The notes under the pieces are model-generated. The model was not told where the DNA came from. It did no database searches and was given only the letters and a program-made list of their open reading frames with translations. Positions 20,886 to 32,100 of a stretch of DNA of 64,000 nt are shown piece by piece (within the stretch, counting starts at the first letter, position 1; each line of letters opens with the position of its first letter). A program made the translations under genes and the position numbers. Source of the DNA: Cliona cf. orientalis (lineage: Eukaryota; Porifera; Demospongiae; Clionaida; Clionaidae); NCBI GenBank assembly GCA_963930775.1, contig OZ005696.1:6944001-7008000 (forward strand). Reading direction: 5' to 3'.

Positions 20886-21409
20886 TTAAACACTATACTG
20901 AATTGGCAGTGGACACAATCCACTCACCTGTGTTGGATGGAAGTTGAATATCCAAAGCAAACCTCCTCTTTTGAAGACAATGAGCTTGTCTCCATCGTGT
21001 TTTCTGCTGACATAGCCAGGGCCTTGGGTCATAAAGTTAAACTTTTCATCCAGCTGCATCATGGCACGGTCAAAATCACGAAGGTACTGATATCTGGAAA
21101 GAAAAATTCCCTGAGTTATATGTATCACGTAGACTGCCTCATATGGAGTCCAATGGAATTAACCTGAGCAGGTGGTCATCGACCAGGTTCATTTGCCTTC
21201 TGGCGTAGTAGTAGCTGAAGCCGTTGCCCTCTCGAGGGAAGTCCAGCCACTCTGGGTGACCAAACTCGTTACCGATGAAGTTGAGGTAGGCCTCTCCACC
21301 CAGACCCATCGTTATTAACCTGGAGACAAAAATGGATCTCACTAATTGCATGTAGTGCGGGCTTTATTGGAGGGTATAACCGTATTCACCTCCACTAGCC
21401 AAGCATAAT

Positions 21410-21898
21410 TACCCCGCGTGCGCGCATGCGCAGCAGGGGGTAAAGCAATCGGTTTGTCTGTCGTCTGTTGCCAGTCTGTCGTGTCAGCACAAAATCGGCA
21501 AATCTCAACATTTAGGCAAAAGTAGGATCAATAAATGGGATAAAATGATGTAAGACAGCGAAAAAACACCTTCTGTCTCATTCTTAACACTAGGCAATAC
21601 CCAGGGAAGCTACAAATCGTGCGAGTATGTCGGACACGCCCACCTAGTACCTCCTAACATCTATTGCGCATGCTCGAGCTGCTCTAGGGAGTTTACTGTG
21701 CATGCTCGATCTGCTCTACAGCATACTTCTAGCACAAAATTAATGTCATTTGTGATCATAGATCTCAGAAGGGAACGAAAAAATTCACAAGTAGCAAGAG
21801 ATTAAACTTCAAAGATATTATAGAGGTCTCTAACAAGAGGCATGGCCATGGGTGATATTGCCATGGCACGCGGGGTATGTGCTCTATGAGCTCTAGTT
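21410..21898 (+). mobile_element. Family P element in GBE1 intron
   Basis: Starts TACCCCGCGTGCGCGCATGC and ends GTGCTCTATGAGCTCTAGTT. Unit 2 shows the uninterrupted site near 61180-61200, so it entered unit 1 after the duplication. Confidence 0.75.
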
Positions 21899-22890
21899 CT
21901 CCTTTGTGACAACTATAATATTATATCTTGCCCTATCACTTGTATAATAAAACATTTCTTTTGTTTTGCTGCTACCCCCATCCTAAGGCCATTCCAAATT
22001 GATAAGTTGTTTATCGGGCAACCTTCTCAAAAATTTAGGGTCGGTAGGTAGGCTTAAAAAAGAAAACAAAAATATGAATATCGTTATAAAAGGATGTGAT
22101 GTCATACATAATACATACAAAATGTGACAGATTTCTCCAACTAGGCATCAAAGTTGTCACTCCAATTGCATTTTACGATTGTTCACCTCTTCGCTACCGT
22201 AGCTCCCCTATAAACCACCACACTGGGCCACGCATAACTGCTAGCAGCAGCCATCTCTCCTTTCTCTCCGTTTCTCTTAGGCACGTGCTTGAAACCGTAT
22301 ATCTGTTTTCTAATTACCCGAAAATTTTCATTTGTAAATTGATATACTAGATCTGATATCTGACCTGATCATCTTGTGTAGAGCAAGTCCTCTGTCCATG
22401 ACCACAGTACGAGGAGAGATTGTGGACATGTGGACATACATCTCCGCGTCCATTAGCCAGAAGGCGATGGTCTTGTTCCCCACTAGAGCCTGGTCATGAC
22501 ACTCTGTGTAAGCAATGCACTTCTCGTGGTACCTAGACAAAGGTAATCGAAATCATTTGAATTTCATGGCATTTGTTTAAAAAATTGCAAATACTGTGTC
22601 CTCTCTGAGGTACAGGGTAAGGCATATTGGTAGTGGGTGCAGCTTGGGTGGAGCTTGTAACCACATCAACTTTCTTACACACAATTTCATTGCTGAAGCT
22701 CTATTGTCTAACAGCAGCATATGACATTACATAATAATTACACACGCACCTCCTGTTGGTGAGGGCCCACCAGATGCTGCTGATGCATGTTCCAGTCTTC
22801 ATCTTTTGTCTCCTTGAGCAGTTAGATCCAGATGTCCAGGATCGCCATGGCCATTTGGAGATCAAAACAGCTCCATCCTCTCGAACTGGC

Positions 22891-23040
22891 CTGGAAGAGC
22901 AATACATGATTGCTAGTAACGTATGAAAATGTATGCTATCTAATAGATACGCCATATCTGCATAGATTGTTACAGATCATGAATTCTTTTGCCTGAATTG
23001 GATAATCATAGTGAGCATGAAGTAACACATAAAGAAGATC
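22891..23040. other. Junction between GBE1 and NLR fragments, unit 1
   Basis: Short stretch without coding features. It matches 61912-62061 of unit 2, so the fusion of these two truncated genes is older than the duplication. Confidence 0.55.
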
Positions 23041-24263
23041 ACAAGTTCTCGATACAATGCCCTTGACCAAGAAGAGTCACCATCTACCACTGAATGCAGC
23101 GATTGTTGCCCACACATTAAATTTTAATGGTTCCTCACCGTTCACTCTTTATGACCTTTATAGGATACTGGTGAGTTCGATAATCCACCGGCACATAGCG
23201 AAGGTAGGCCATAGCTGTGAGTCCAAGTCGGATCCAAGCGATACGCACATTACCACTTAAATTCCATTCTGTGAGCAGATCGCTAGCTAGTAGTTGGCGT
23301 TCAACGGTATGATAGATGACCTAAGATGTCATAAGATTTCATCAGAATCAATGCACACTAGCCTGCTCCATGGTGTACCTAGCTTCGTTCGTTGTAGACA
23401 GTCTGTTTTCTACAATTTTATGCACTTGATGATTCAAGAATTCCTTGCAGCTGACTAGCTATATCTTACAGTTGCCTTTACATGATCAGATTGAAGCATT
23501 TAAGAAACAATTTGGCCAGCTCCGATTTGTGGCAATATTTCAATTTTACATTGCTTTTAAGGCAAAGTTAAATCAGACGGAGTCAGCTTCTAAATTTTGT
23601 TCATTTTTTGCACAATTTTTTAGACAAATTCGTTCCCATGTTGATAGCCAAAGTTAGAGACTCCCTCAGATATGGCAAGGAGACCTTAAATCCACTGATC
23701 CGCCACAAGTTGCCATATCGAAGGTTACAAACATAGAGCCAAATTCTGTTCCTCAACCACTTTCACCACTTGACCCGATTCATATTATGATATACATTTC
23801 TTTGCCCTATTTCGATGTAGGATATGTGCTGGCTTCTGTGAGTGTGGCATGTGATGGTGAGATCAAAATTGAGATTTATCTTTGTGTTAGAGATGATGTA
23901 ATGATGTATCGTTATGGCCATCGACTTCCATCTGCATCATAACATGCAAGCACACCTCCTACTGGGCTGTCCAACATGTATTGTTCGGTTGATCTAGTTA
24001 GTATGTTAGGTTCAAGTACAGACTTTGATGTCAAACAGCTATTGCAGAGTCTTCCCAAGGTGTGTTCCACCATCAAGGATCGTTTCCTTGTGATGTCGTA
24101 CATTTCACCTACACCTTTTCAGGGGTTAATTTCTGTCTTAAACAGTGATGCTGAATATGACTGCAGCAACATCCTTTTTGTCGGTAATGCCACAAGTGAA
24201 GTGCAAATGATGCAAAGTGTTCAAGAATTTGAAGCTTTTCAACAAAACTGTGTGACTCAGTAA
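23041..24263 (+). pseudogene. NLR-type receptor fragment, copy 1
   Basis: Pieces in several frames. HLPLNAAIVAHT matches the NACHT winged-helix motif (PLNxAIV), followed by SPFTLYDLYRILVSSIIHRH. Further on come SVFYNFMHLMIQEFLAAD (the NLR HLxxQEFLAA box) and LPLHDQIEAFKKQFGQLRFV. The last open part (23976-24263) ends EFEAFQQNCVTQ and a stop. No P-loop half of NACHT is present. Breaks include loss of the segment after 23260, a 4-bp gain giving a stop near 23455 and a stop at 23655. NLRs are cytosolic innate sensors; this copy is non-functional. Confidence 0.8.
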
Positions 24264-24633
24264 TGTACTCTAGGTTTTTAATCCTACACTATGACCAGCA
24301 AGCAGCTATCGAATCTTATGATTATTGTATTATTAAAATAATATTTCCTGCAGTGTGTACACCTGTTATACTCTTGGTGAGGGATGAGGATGGATATTAA
24401 GACGATCAGCTGCAGCTAGCTTGATTTGACCACGCTTGTTGACGATCTTTACCGGAAAAAGTAGCCTCGTTCTGGATCCCAACAATTCCCGCTCTTCGAG
24501 GGTGGGTCTATTGAACATGCAAGAAGCCGTCCTGCCCATCACAATCGTCTTGAGTTTATAATGGCAGATCATCAGACCAGTAGAGGTCAGTCACATATAT
24601 GATCTGATCTAGACTTCCTACAAATTATACTTG
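24264..24633. other. Edge of unit 1
   Basis: Similarity to unit 2 ends near 24345. A - strand open stretch (24366-24572) has no recognisable domain and may be chance. Confidence 0.4.
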
Positions 24634-25926
24634 TACGGTAAGGGGGGTGGATAGTGTCAAAAGTACAGTCACTGTTTTGGAGGAGGGTGACTTCACTGAG
24701 GAGGGGGGTGGTTTCAACTGGAGGGGGTGCTTTTCAGTTGGAGGATACCACTATTTGTGGAGGAGGGGTGCGTTTTGATCTCGAGGAGGGGGTCTAGCTC
24801 ATCTGGAGTAGGGGGTCATAGTTCGCTGGAGGAGGGGTGCGTTTTGATCTCGAGGAGGGGGTCTAGCTCATCTGGAGTAGGGGGTCATACTTCGCTGGAG
24901 GAGGGGTGCATTTTGATCGCGAGGAGGGGATCATACTTTCGCTGTACAAGGGGTACATTTTGATCTCGAGGAGGGGGTCATACTTCGCTGGAGGAGGGGT
25001 GCATTTTGATCGCGAGGAGGGGATCATACTTTCGCTGGACAAGGGGTACATTTTGATCTCGAGGGGTCTGCTACCTCGACTGGAGGAGGGGCATATTTGA
25101 AGCAATGGAATGGAGCTAGCAGTTGCCAATAGATGCCGTTTGTGTCTATTATTATGTGGGTGTGGCACATTTCGCGCATGCGCATAAAAAATCTTCGCGT
25201 CATGTGGCATGGCCTGTGTGCTTTGAATTTGGATGTGGCTATAGATATAGGCTGGGAAGCTAGTGGCGTAATTCTGGACTGCTGTAGACGTACTACTGGT
25301 GTCTCTTGTACAAAGGTGCTACATTTATTCAATGAAGCGCAGATATTTGATAATTTGTTCGTAGCACATACAATTATTGAACGTTTGTACGACAGGAGAC
25401 ACCACCAGCACATTTATAGTAGTCCAAAACAACTCATTTCCAAGCGACTTGCTTCCCAGCACATGTTCCGCACCATCATGGTACCAGCACATAGCGCGAA
25501 GACTAAAATAATGTTAACAGATTTGCGCACGCGTAAAAATGTGCCACACCCACAATATTCTGTTCGGTAGTCGGCTCCTCGATATCAAATGCATCCTCGT
25601 CCAACCAGAGTATCACCCCCTACTTCAGATGAACTAGAGCCCTCCTTGAGATCAAAACACACCCCTCCTTGATCCTCCAGCAAAAGTGTGTGATCCCCCC
25701 CCCCTACTCCAGGTGATGTAGACCCCCTCCTCGAGATCAAATGCACCCCTCCGGATGCGCTAGACCCCCTCCTCGAGATCAAAACGCACTCCTCCACAAA
25801 AACTGGTATCCTCCAACAGAAAAGTACCCCCTCCAGTTGAAACCACCCCCCTCCTCCTCAGAGAAGTCACCCTCCTCCAAAACACTGACTGTACTTTTGA
25901 CACTATCCACCCCCCATAGGTACGGT
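24634..25926. mobile_element. TIR element with internal minisatellite
   Basis: Long inverted ends share GGGTGGATAGTGTCAAAAGT and continue about 150 bp. Inside the left arm a unit of about 72 bp (GAGGAGGGGTGCGTTTTGAT, CTCGAGGAGGGGGTC) repeats several times; the right arm holds the inverse. The centre has a second inverted pair, GTGGGTGTGGCACATTT. The ORFs in it come from the G-rich repeats. Confidence 0.75.
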
Positions 25927-26215
25927 TGTTCTAGCGCATGGATGCCTTTTATTAATCACTGTGTCTACCGGGGGGCGTGGGCATGAGCCAGCCCTGCAAA
26001 GCTAAGGCCATATAAAATAACTTACTTGATTCTTATCCACCTTTTTCCAAAAAATAGGGGTTGGAGGGGGCATTTTATTTTTATTTTTTACTCATCAGGA
26101 CACTAGAAAGAGCAGTATCTGGAGCATATTTTCGAGGAGTCCCTGATCAAATGCAATTTCATCAAATTCACCAAATTATTTGATTTCATTATGTTTGAAT
26201 ATTGACAACAACCAA
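25927..26215. other. Intergenic, nothing recognised
   Basis: No ORF, repeat end or RNA feature seen. Confidence 0.4.
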
Positions 26216-26464
26216 TCAGCAATTTTTTTTGATCATGAATTCAAGTTCGGGATAGTGTTCCGCCCACGCATGGTCAAAGTTCACATGAATAATAAATGAG
26301 GCAGTTATGTTCCACTTTTCGTCCACGTTCTTTGCATAGTCAAGGCACAGGTAAGTAGCTCTCCTGATGCCTGCCCCATAGTCCACAAAACGAAAAGCAA
26401 ACCTGCCACTGTCTGTCTGCAAGCGCGGGTAAGTTTTGCAATTTCCTGCGTCAGTTTTTTCCAA
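26216..26464 (-). CDS. Possible exon, unknown
   Basis: Open - strand stretch whose C-terminal 60 residues (FRFVDYGAGIRRATYLCLDY, ITASFIIHVNFDHAWAEHYP) look like protein by composition, ending at a TGA. Not recognised. No neighbouring exon was found, so it may be a leftover exon or chance. Confidence 0.22.
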   Translation of the reverse strand: MEKTDAGNCKTYPRLQTDSGRFAFRFVDYGAGIRRATYLCLDYAKNVDEKWNITASFIIHVNFDHAWAEHYPELEFMIKKNC

Positions 26465-26523
26465 GGTATTAAATAGCCTCTATGTAATGACATACAAACG
26501 AAACGATAGCTTACGAGTCTCTA

Positions 26524-26694
26524 CAGGGCCAGGTATAGCATTTGAATTCTGTCGAGTTATACGAACAGAAAGCGAACATAAAAACTTACTGCTCAGCTGC
26601 CATGTGACTCGCTTAATGGCGGCCCTCCAGGACAAAACCTTGTCTGATGACTCATCATCTTAGAATTTTCGAAAAAGCGCTATACCTGGCCCTG
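26524..26694. mobile_element. Short TIR element with CAGGG ends
   Basis: 171 bp with ends CAGGGCCAGGTATAGC and the exact inverse. CAGGG termini suggest a hAT-type MITE, but no clean 8-bp duplication is seen. Confidence 0.65.
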
Positions 26695-26979
26695 CTCCGA
26701 TCGATGAAATATCGTGAACGACAGCAAAGTCAGTTCGTTCAAGTCTCTGGTCTTCAAAAGTTGACGCAGGAACTTGGACTTTGTCTAAATCTGGAAATGG
26801 TCAACGTTTGTTCGCGTTTCTGACTAAACCGCATTAAAATGTACGTGAATTGTGTCCGTGCGCAATCATTTATAAATTGCGTGTCGACAGGAGCGCATTG
26901 AATACTATCCCATAACCTTAACTAGCCTAGTACCCAATCATTTATGCCATGAAGGCTGAAGTTTACTGACACTGTATGG

Positions 26980-28105
26980 GGAGATTAGGCTGTGGGGAGT
27001 CTAGATTCACTGGAACGTGGAGTGGTGGAATAGTGAAATGGGCAACTATGACTAACGACCCTGTACCACACCAACTTATTTGAGTGTGCACACTATGCAG
27101 CTCAGTTTGAGCAGAGTCAGAAAGGTGACAGAGAAGAATAGGTTGGGGATGTAGACTTGGAGAAAGACAGAGACTCAGAGAGGCAAAAGCACAGAGCACA
27201 TGCTGATAATCTAGCTAAAGATCTAGATCTACTCCTACTTCCAGCACAGATAGAATATCTGCCGTAATATGGTGCCTATTTATTATTGTTGCTCAGCCTG
27301 TTGCCATGCCATATTATGGCCTTGAATGCTATATCTCTGGCACTGCCTGGGACCAAGGCCTGGGTAGCTACTTCTACTGGTCACGATGCCCATACATCAA
27401 GTTAATAATAGAAGCTATCAGAATACTAGTTCCCTGGGTGACAATCGTGTCACCTGTGGGCAGTGTGGCACTCGGCTGGATGCCATATATAGTTAATCAA
27501 ATATTCATGAAGTATATAGTACTACTTGAGTATTGTATTTGATATAATACATTGTTGTGAATATTCACTACCGTCAATTCCTAATAATTTATGTGAGTGT
27601 ATCATGTATGACAGTACAGTGACTATGTGTATGTGTGTGCATAGTTCCTTTAATAATTCTCCACTGTAAAGCATACTTCGATCTAGCTCCCTGAATGTGG
27701 TCCTCTTCCTTCCTCCTTCAGCCAGGGTCCAATGATGGCTGATGGGTCAATCAATGCTTCAGTAGCTAGCTATCACAGGCTGGGTGTGCCAGGGGTTAAT
27801 GTGGCTTACACCACTGCTGAGAATAATTTGACAGTCAGACAGCTATGCGTAATACAACAACACATGCACAGGCTCCTTTTCATACAGCTTTAAAACACTC
27901 TTTCAACTTGCAGGTAGCCTCGCATCCATCCCAAACATCAATTGCTAGTGCGCATGCCCAATTGGTCCACTTATACAAGTAAAACCGGTACAGGGTCGTT
28001 AATTGCCATTCCAGTATTCCACTGTTCCACCATTCCACTATTCCATTCACTATTCGATTCCACCATTCCACGTTCCATTGAATCTAGACTCCCAGGCTAG
28101 GCTGT
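26980..28105. repeat. Inverted-repeat flanked segment
   Basis: Left arm 26980-27065 (GTCTAGATTCACTGGAACGT, GTTAGTC-type end) and right arm 27985-28105 are rough inverted copies. The right arm also holds a short run of CCATTCCAC/TATTCC units. The middle is mostly unassigned. Confidence 0.45.
27722..27893 (+). CDS. Possible isolated exon, unknown
   Basis: A strong pyrimidine tract and AG (27702-27721) precede an open frame entered in phase 2. It contains ATG at 27732 and about 53 codons (MADGSINASVASYHRLGVPG, VNVAYTTAENNLTVRQ) to TAA at 27891. Not recognised. Its phase does not fit the Death array, so if real it belongs to another gene. Confidence 0.2.
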
Positions 28106-28203
28106 GGGGACACATGGCCCTAGAAATGTTGACGAAGTGCGGTTAGTATTATAGTGACAAGGTGTATAAAGGTGGCAAAAACGACATTCGGCAGCGGCGA
28201 GCT

Positions 28204-28270
28204 GGGTTGGCAGAGCGGACTAGGGCTGGGGCTGGTGGAGCGGTAGTCATGGGTTCGAATCTTGCTTGAT
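28204..28270 (+). repeat. tRNA-derived SINE-like head
   Basis: An A-box-like TTGGCAGAGCGGAC and, 35 bp later, a B-box GGTTCGAATCTT, followed by T-rich sequence. No cloverleaf can be folded, so this is a SINE head or tRNA relic. Confidence 0.5.
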
Positions 28271-28859
28271 TTTTTGTTTCTTCCACTTTTGAAAAATTTT
28301 CTAAGTTTTTTGGCGGGCTAGTTTGCCGGTACTCGAAGCGCTAAATTTTCAGTACCAGTGCCAGTACGGTAGACATAGCATTTGTTAATTAATTAATTGC
28401 ATGATATAGTGACCGTATAGAAAGTGTATGGGTGTGTTTTGTGTTTCCCAGTTTATAAATACGACCCCTACTCTCAGTAAACATACATATACTCACACAC
28501 AGGATGATAGCCAAGTAGCCTACAATCTTGAGACCTTTCTGTACTAAGTATCTGCCTCCCAACTGGTGCCACACCCCCTAACTTTGGCCAAATCAGCTTG
28601 TAGTGTGGAGGCTGATAAGCATGCTGGCTCTTATGCTGCCTCCTTTTGGGTGGGATCTGGGCTACCCACTTGACCGTTTAATCTGGTTCAAAATTTCACC
28701 TTGACCACTGGCCTGATGTCACTTTGACCCCAGTAGCGAGTGAGAGTACACGTGCAGTCTCCTACATTGTGCCTTTCCCTCCCTTGAGGTCCTATTAGAG
28801 CTGTAAATCACAAGAAAAATACCGTTTAATGTATTATTGATAGCCTTCTTTCCTTGTAG
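28271..28859. other. Upstream of exon E
   Basis: No exon or promoter could be supported. The 5' end of the unit 2 gene must lie here or further left. Confidence 0.4.
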
Positions 28860-29147
28860 CCCCGCCCCTCTCAGTGGATGAGGTGCTCAAAGCAGTGGCA
28901 GGAGTCAACTGGAGGACACTGGGAAAGTGGCTCATAGGAGAAGAAATTGAACCTCAAATAATAAGATACACTAACCTGGACAGAATCCGTGATAAATATA
29001 AATCTGATGAGGCCCGACTCAGAGCAGTAGTGGAGAAATTTGTTGCTAAAACTGATAGATCATGGAGGAGAGTGGTTTGTGCTCTTCTCTATGCAAAAGA
29101 GATTGGTAGGGCACAACAGATCAGCAGCTATGCTGAGCCACCACAAG
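28860..29147 (+). CDS. Death-fold exon E, unit 2
   Basis: Exon of 96 codons, phase 1 both sides (CTTGTAG before, GTATGT after). It opens PPLSVDEVLKAVAGVNWRTL and ends with VEKFVAKTDRSWRRVVCALL, the Death helix 4-5 pattern. It is the most divergent array type and the most 5' exon seen in unit 2. Confidence 0.75.
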
Positions 29148-32100
29148 GTATGTACTGTGTAGTGTTATTAACTACCTACCGTACTCGCTCTAATTATTCG
29201 AACATTCTAATAGCCCGAACGGCAAGTTTAAGTAGTTTATTTCCTTCCTAATTCGTCGAACATCTTGAATTTCAAGTTTTCTCATCCGCTCTAAATCAAC
29301 CGAACGGCCACGCGGTACGGCATGGCAGGAGCTCGAGACAAGTCTTCCACGTTCATCGAAGAGTGTGGCTACCACATCTTGGACAGCATATAAGAGTGGA
29401 AGGTAACACAGACACAGCGGACGGCGATCATTTTGCGATCGCTCCTGAGAGCACAGCGATACTGAGAACTCTAGAGCTGACAACGATAAACCTATAGTTG
29501 GGCATCGACTGCTGTTTCTTCGTCGCTATAATAGTGCTTTCTCCATTTGCACCGGATCCGTTCTATTTACACTCGAACAAACCATTGCCCGAATTTATTT
29601 ACTTTCTATTTAACACCGAACGGCGATATTAATAATTATTTTTGGCCATTCGGATAATTAGAGCGAGTACGGTAAGCCTGATCTTCACACATTAAATGGG
29701 AAGATCTGATGATCATGACATGTATCCTTACCATGCCTCATGCATATAGAATATCAATGTTCATTAGAAATGAGCCAATTCGTAGGAACTGGTTGGGGGG
29801 GGGGGAGGTTCACGTGCATTTCATGTGCGTGTAGCTAGTTGTGGTATTATGTGGGAATAAGGGGGAGGGGTTGGGCATAATAAATTATTGCATAATATTA
29901 TGATCGCAAGTGGCTTTTCTAAGTATCTAGAGTTAACATTAGCCTCATACCTAGGCTGGATGAGGAATATAGCGCCTGGGGATGAGACTATTGCTTGACT
30001 GTGGATGCTCGAATTTAGCATAATATTATATGTATGCTAAACTCCAGCATTCACAGTCAAGCAGTAGTGATCATCAAGTCAGAAAATAGCAGTGCTGGTT
30101 ACAGGTATACAAGTCGTAGTGCACTGTACACTGGCACTGCATATGGGATATCATTAAGATAGTTTCAGTATCAAATTGATTTGTTACCCTGCATGCATGC
30201 ACAAGGGGTAAAGCTATCAGTTTGTCTTTAGTCGTTGTCGGCACAAAAATCACCAGATCTTGAGTTCTAGGCATATGTGCGTGCTGTAAGCACAATGAAT
30301 TGGTAGATATCAATGAAAAATTGGTTCTACACACTTTGAATTACTGGAAATGGCTTTCAAGCACTATATACAAATCGTGCATTTTCTGTTCAGCATGCCT
30401 GTGGTTTATCAACCACACCCACGCTACTGGCATGTTATAGTTACAAGACCTTAATTGGGGTGCATGAGATGCATGGTCGAATGCACCCCAATTAAGGTCT
30501 TGTAACTGTCTTATTGGCCCATGACCCCCTCTCATCACTGGCCTACCCTATGATCACCCACACCCCTGTGGTGGCCGGCAATTTGCCTATAAAAACTTTG
30601 GTTGCTAGGTGATGGCCAATAAGTGCTGATGCAATATTGCGCATGCTTGAACTCAGTGTAGGAAAGGGTCATCAAGTCGTAGCAACAGTAGAGAGCTCTA
30701 GTTAAGGGTGTGACTAAAACTTTGTATGCATGGTCACATGTATACTAATTATAATAAATTTTGTTTTTAGATCCCACTCTGACACTGGATAGTTTAGTTG
30801 GAGTAATGAAGAAAATGACATCAGATGAGGGAAGGAGAAGGGAGGTATGGGGGAGAGTATTGGACTTGGATGGTGCTACTCCATCCTCCTATCTTGATGA
30901 GGTCTACTCAAAGTACACAACTGCTAAAGAGAAGACACGTGCCTTAGCTGATGTCTATATCAACTGTAGACCTAAATCTTCATGGCAGCATCTTGTCCTA
31001 ACCTTGTATTCTGAGAGTGAACTGGCAGCAGCAAAGGAAGCAGAGTCATTCCTTCAACAAAATGGTAGTCATTCTGTATGTGTGTGCATCTGTGTGTGTC
31101 TGTTACCATGCTAACTGTATACCTCATTTACGAGTTCAAAATGGTTTTATAAGGTTCCTCAACGAAATCCACACATTGCTTACCTTGAAAATGCCATAAG
31201 AAGGCTAACAGCATCTTCTTTTCAACATATAAACCAGTAGTTGCTAGCTTGATAGCAGATAGCCTCGTCCCCAGGGGCACTGCTTTTTGACGAGATCTAG
31301 ATAGATATGCAATCTCTTCATTTAAAGAAGACTAGTGTGTAGGTCCTAGTGATAGTTCTTATAACTCGACTGACTCATCACTAGTCACTGTAGGCTATCA
31401 ACCAGTCTTCCTTGAGTCACAAGTCTTCAAGCTAGACCCCCTTTTTAGCCTGATGACCTTTACCTACTCTCTCCACTCTACCCACTATTATAGTGTTGCT
31501 CCGTCATAGATCTATGCCTCCATGGCTTAGCTTACAAATTTGCAACCGGTAGATTACATACTGCTAGCTATCGCTACCTGTGCCTTTAGATTCAGAGTAT
31601 GTCACCACTGATTTCTCACAGCACCGAGGGTTTGGCATCAATGGTGTTCATCAGGTTAGAGAGTGTATTCATAATTACATCAGTTTAGATTTTATAATGA
31701 TTTCCCCTTAATATTTGACATCAAGCTGGGTTTATTTTGCTCAAGATCGAGGTGGCAAAAAATTCACATATAGCCAGCAAACTTCAAGAGGGGGGCAACC
31801 TCCATAGGAAAGCCAATTTCAAGGGGGAAAATCGATCCCGGGGGCCCCTGTCCCCCTGAAATTAACCTTGTCAAGCTACAGAAAATTTACAAGCTACTGG
31901 GGATCGGACGGTTAGTATACAATTGTTTTCATCTAGCCTATACACTGGCTATATTTTTGCTAAACTGTGATAGTGGAGCCTCTGTCCAAATATCACTGAG
32001 ACCCAGTTTCAGTGTGGCTGGTGTATTGGATTAATATTTATTGTGGGTGTGGCTTACCTCTGTGAATTTTGATTTGAACGAAGTGTCTGCAAATGTAGGT

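Larger units (their letters stand above)
20436..22890 (-). pseudogene. GBE1: Glycogen branching enzyme 3' fragment, copy 1
   Basis: Five exons on the - strand: 22750-22890, 22365-22532, 21164-21319, 20928-21093 and 20436-20642 (stop 20436-20438). They match the C-terminal third of 1,4-alpha-glucan branching enzyme: [55 protein letters not shown], and SHSLMVYIPSRVAL at the end. The last four exons are open with good splice sites. The first is broken: a 1-bp loss near 22870, an in-frame TAA near 22826 and a 4-bp gain near 22790. No earlier exons are present, and the NLR fragment begins instead. Introns are kept, so this is a DNA-level partial duplicate, not a retrocopy. It converges on the Death gene. 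Confidence 0.9.
1..24345 (+). repeat. Segmental duplication, unit 1
   Basis: Left copy of a large tandem duplication. In order it holds Death exon A, B, C, D, the Roc-COR exon, the terminal Death exons, a reversed GBE1 tail and an NLR fragment. The same order recurs in unit 2. Introns also align, for example 7121-7360 with 31960-32200 and 15505-15725 with 52810-53020. The left edge is outside the window. The right edge is near 24345, where similarity to the end of unit 2 (about 63755) stops. Confidence 0.9.

Noticed and set aside
20529..20923. Arg/Glu-rich (+) and Leu/Ser/Pro-rich (-) ORFs
   Set aside because: They read through the polypurine tract, which is intronic.
24755..25060. CRISPR-like direct repeats
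   Set aside because: Units are contiguous minisatellite repeats without unique spacers, in a eukaryotic genome.
24727..25570. ORFs in the 24634-25926 element, including one of 145 codons
   Set aside because: Part minisatellite translation, part unsupported; no domain, no splice evidence, inside a mobile element.
28010..28075. GGAAT-type satellite
   Set aside because: Only a few imperfect CCATTCCA units, too short for an array.
29190..29483. 97-codon - strand ORF
   Set aside because: Runs through the TIR of the 29177-29674 element and shows no transposase motif.
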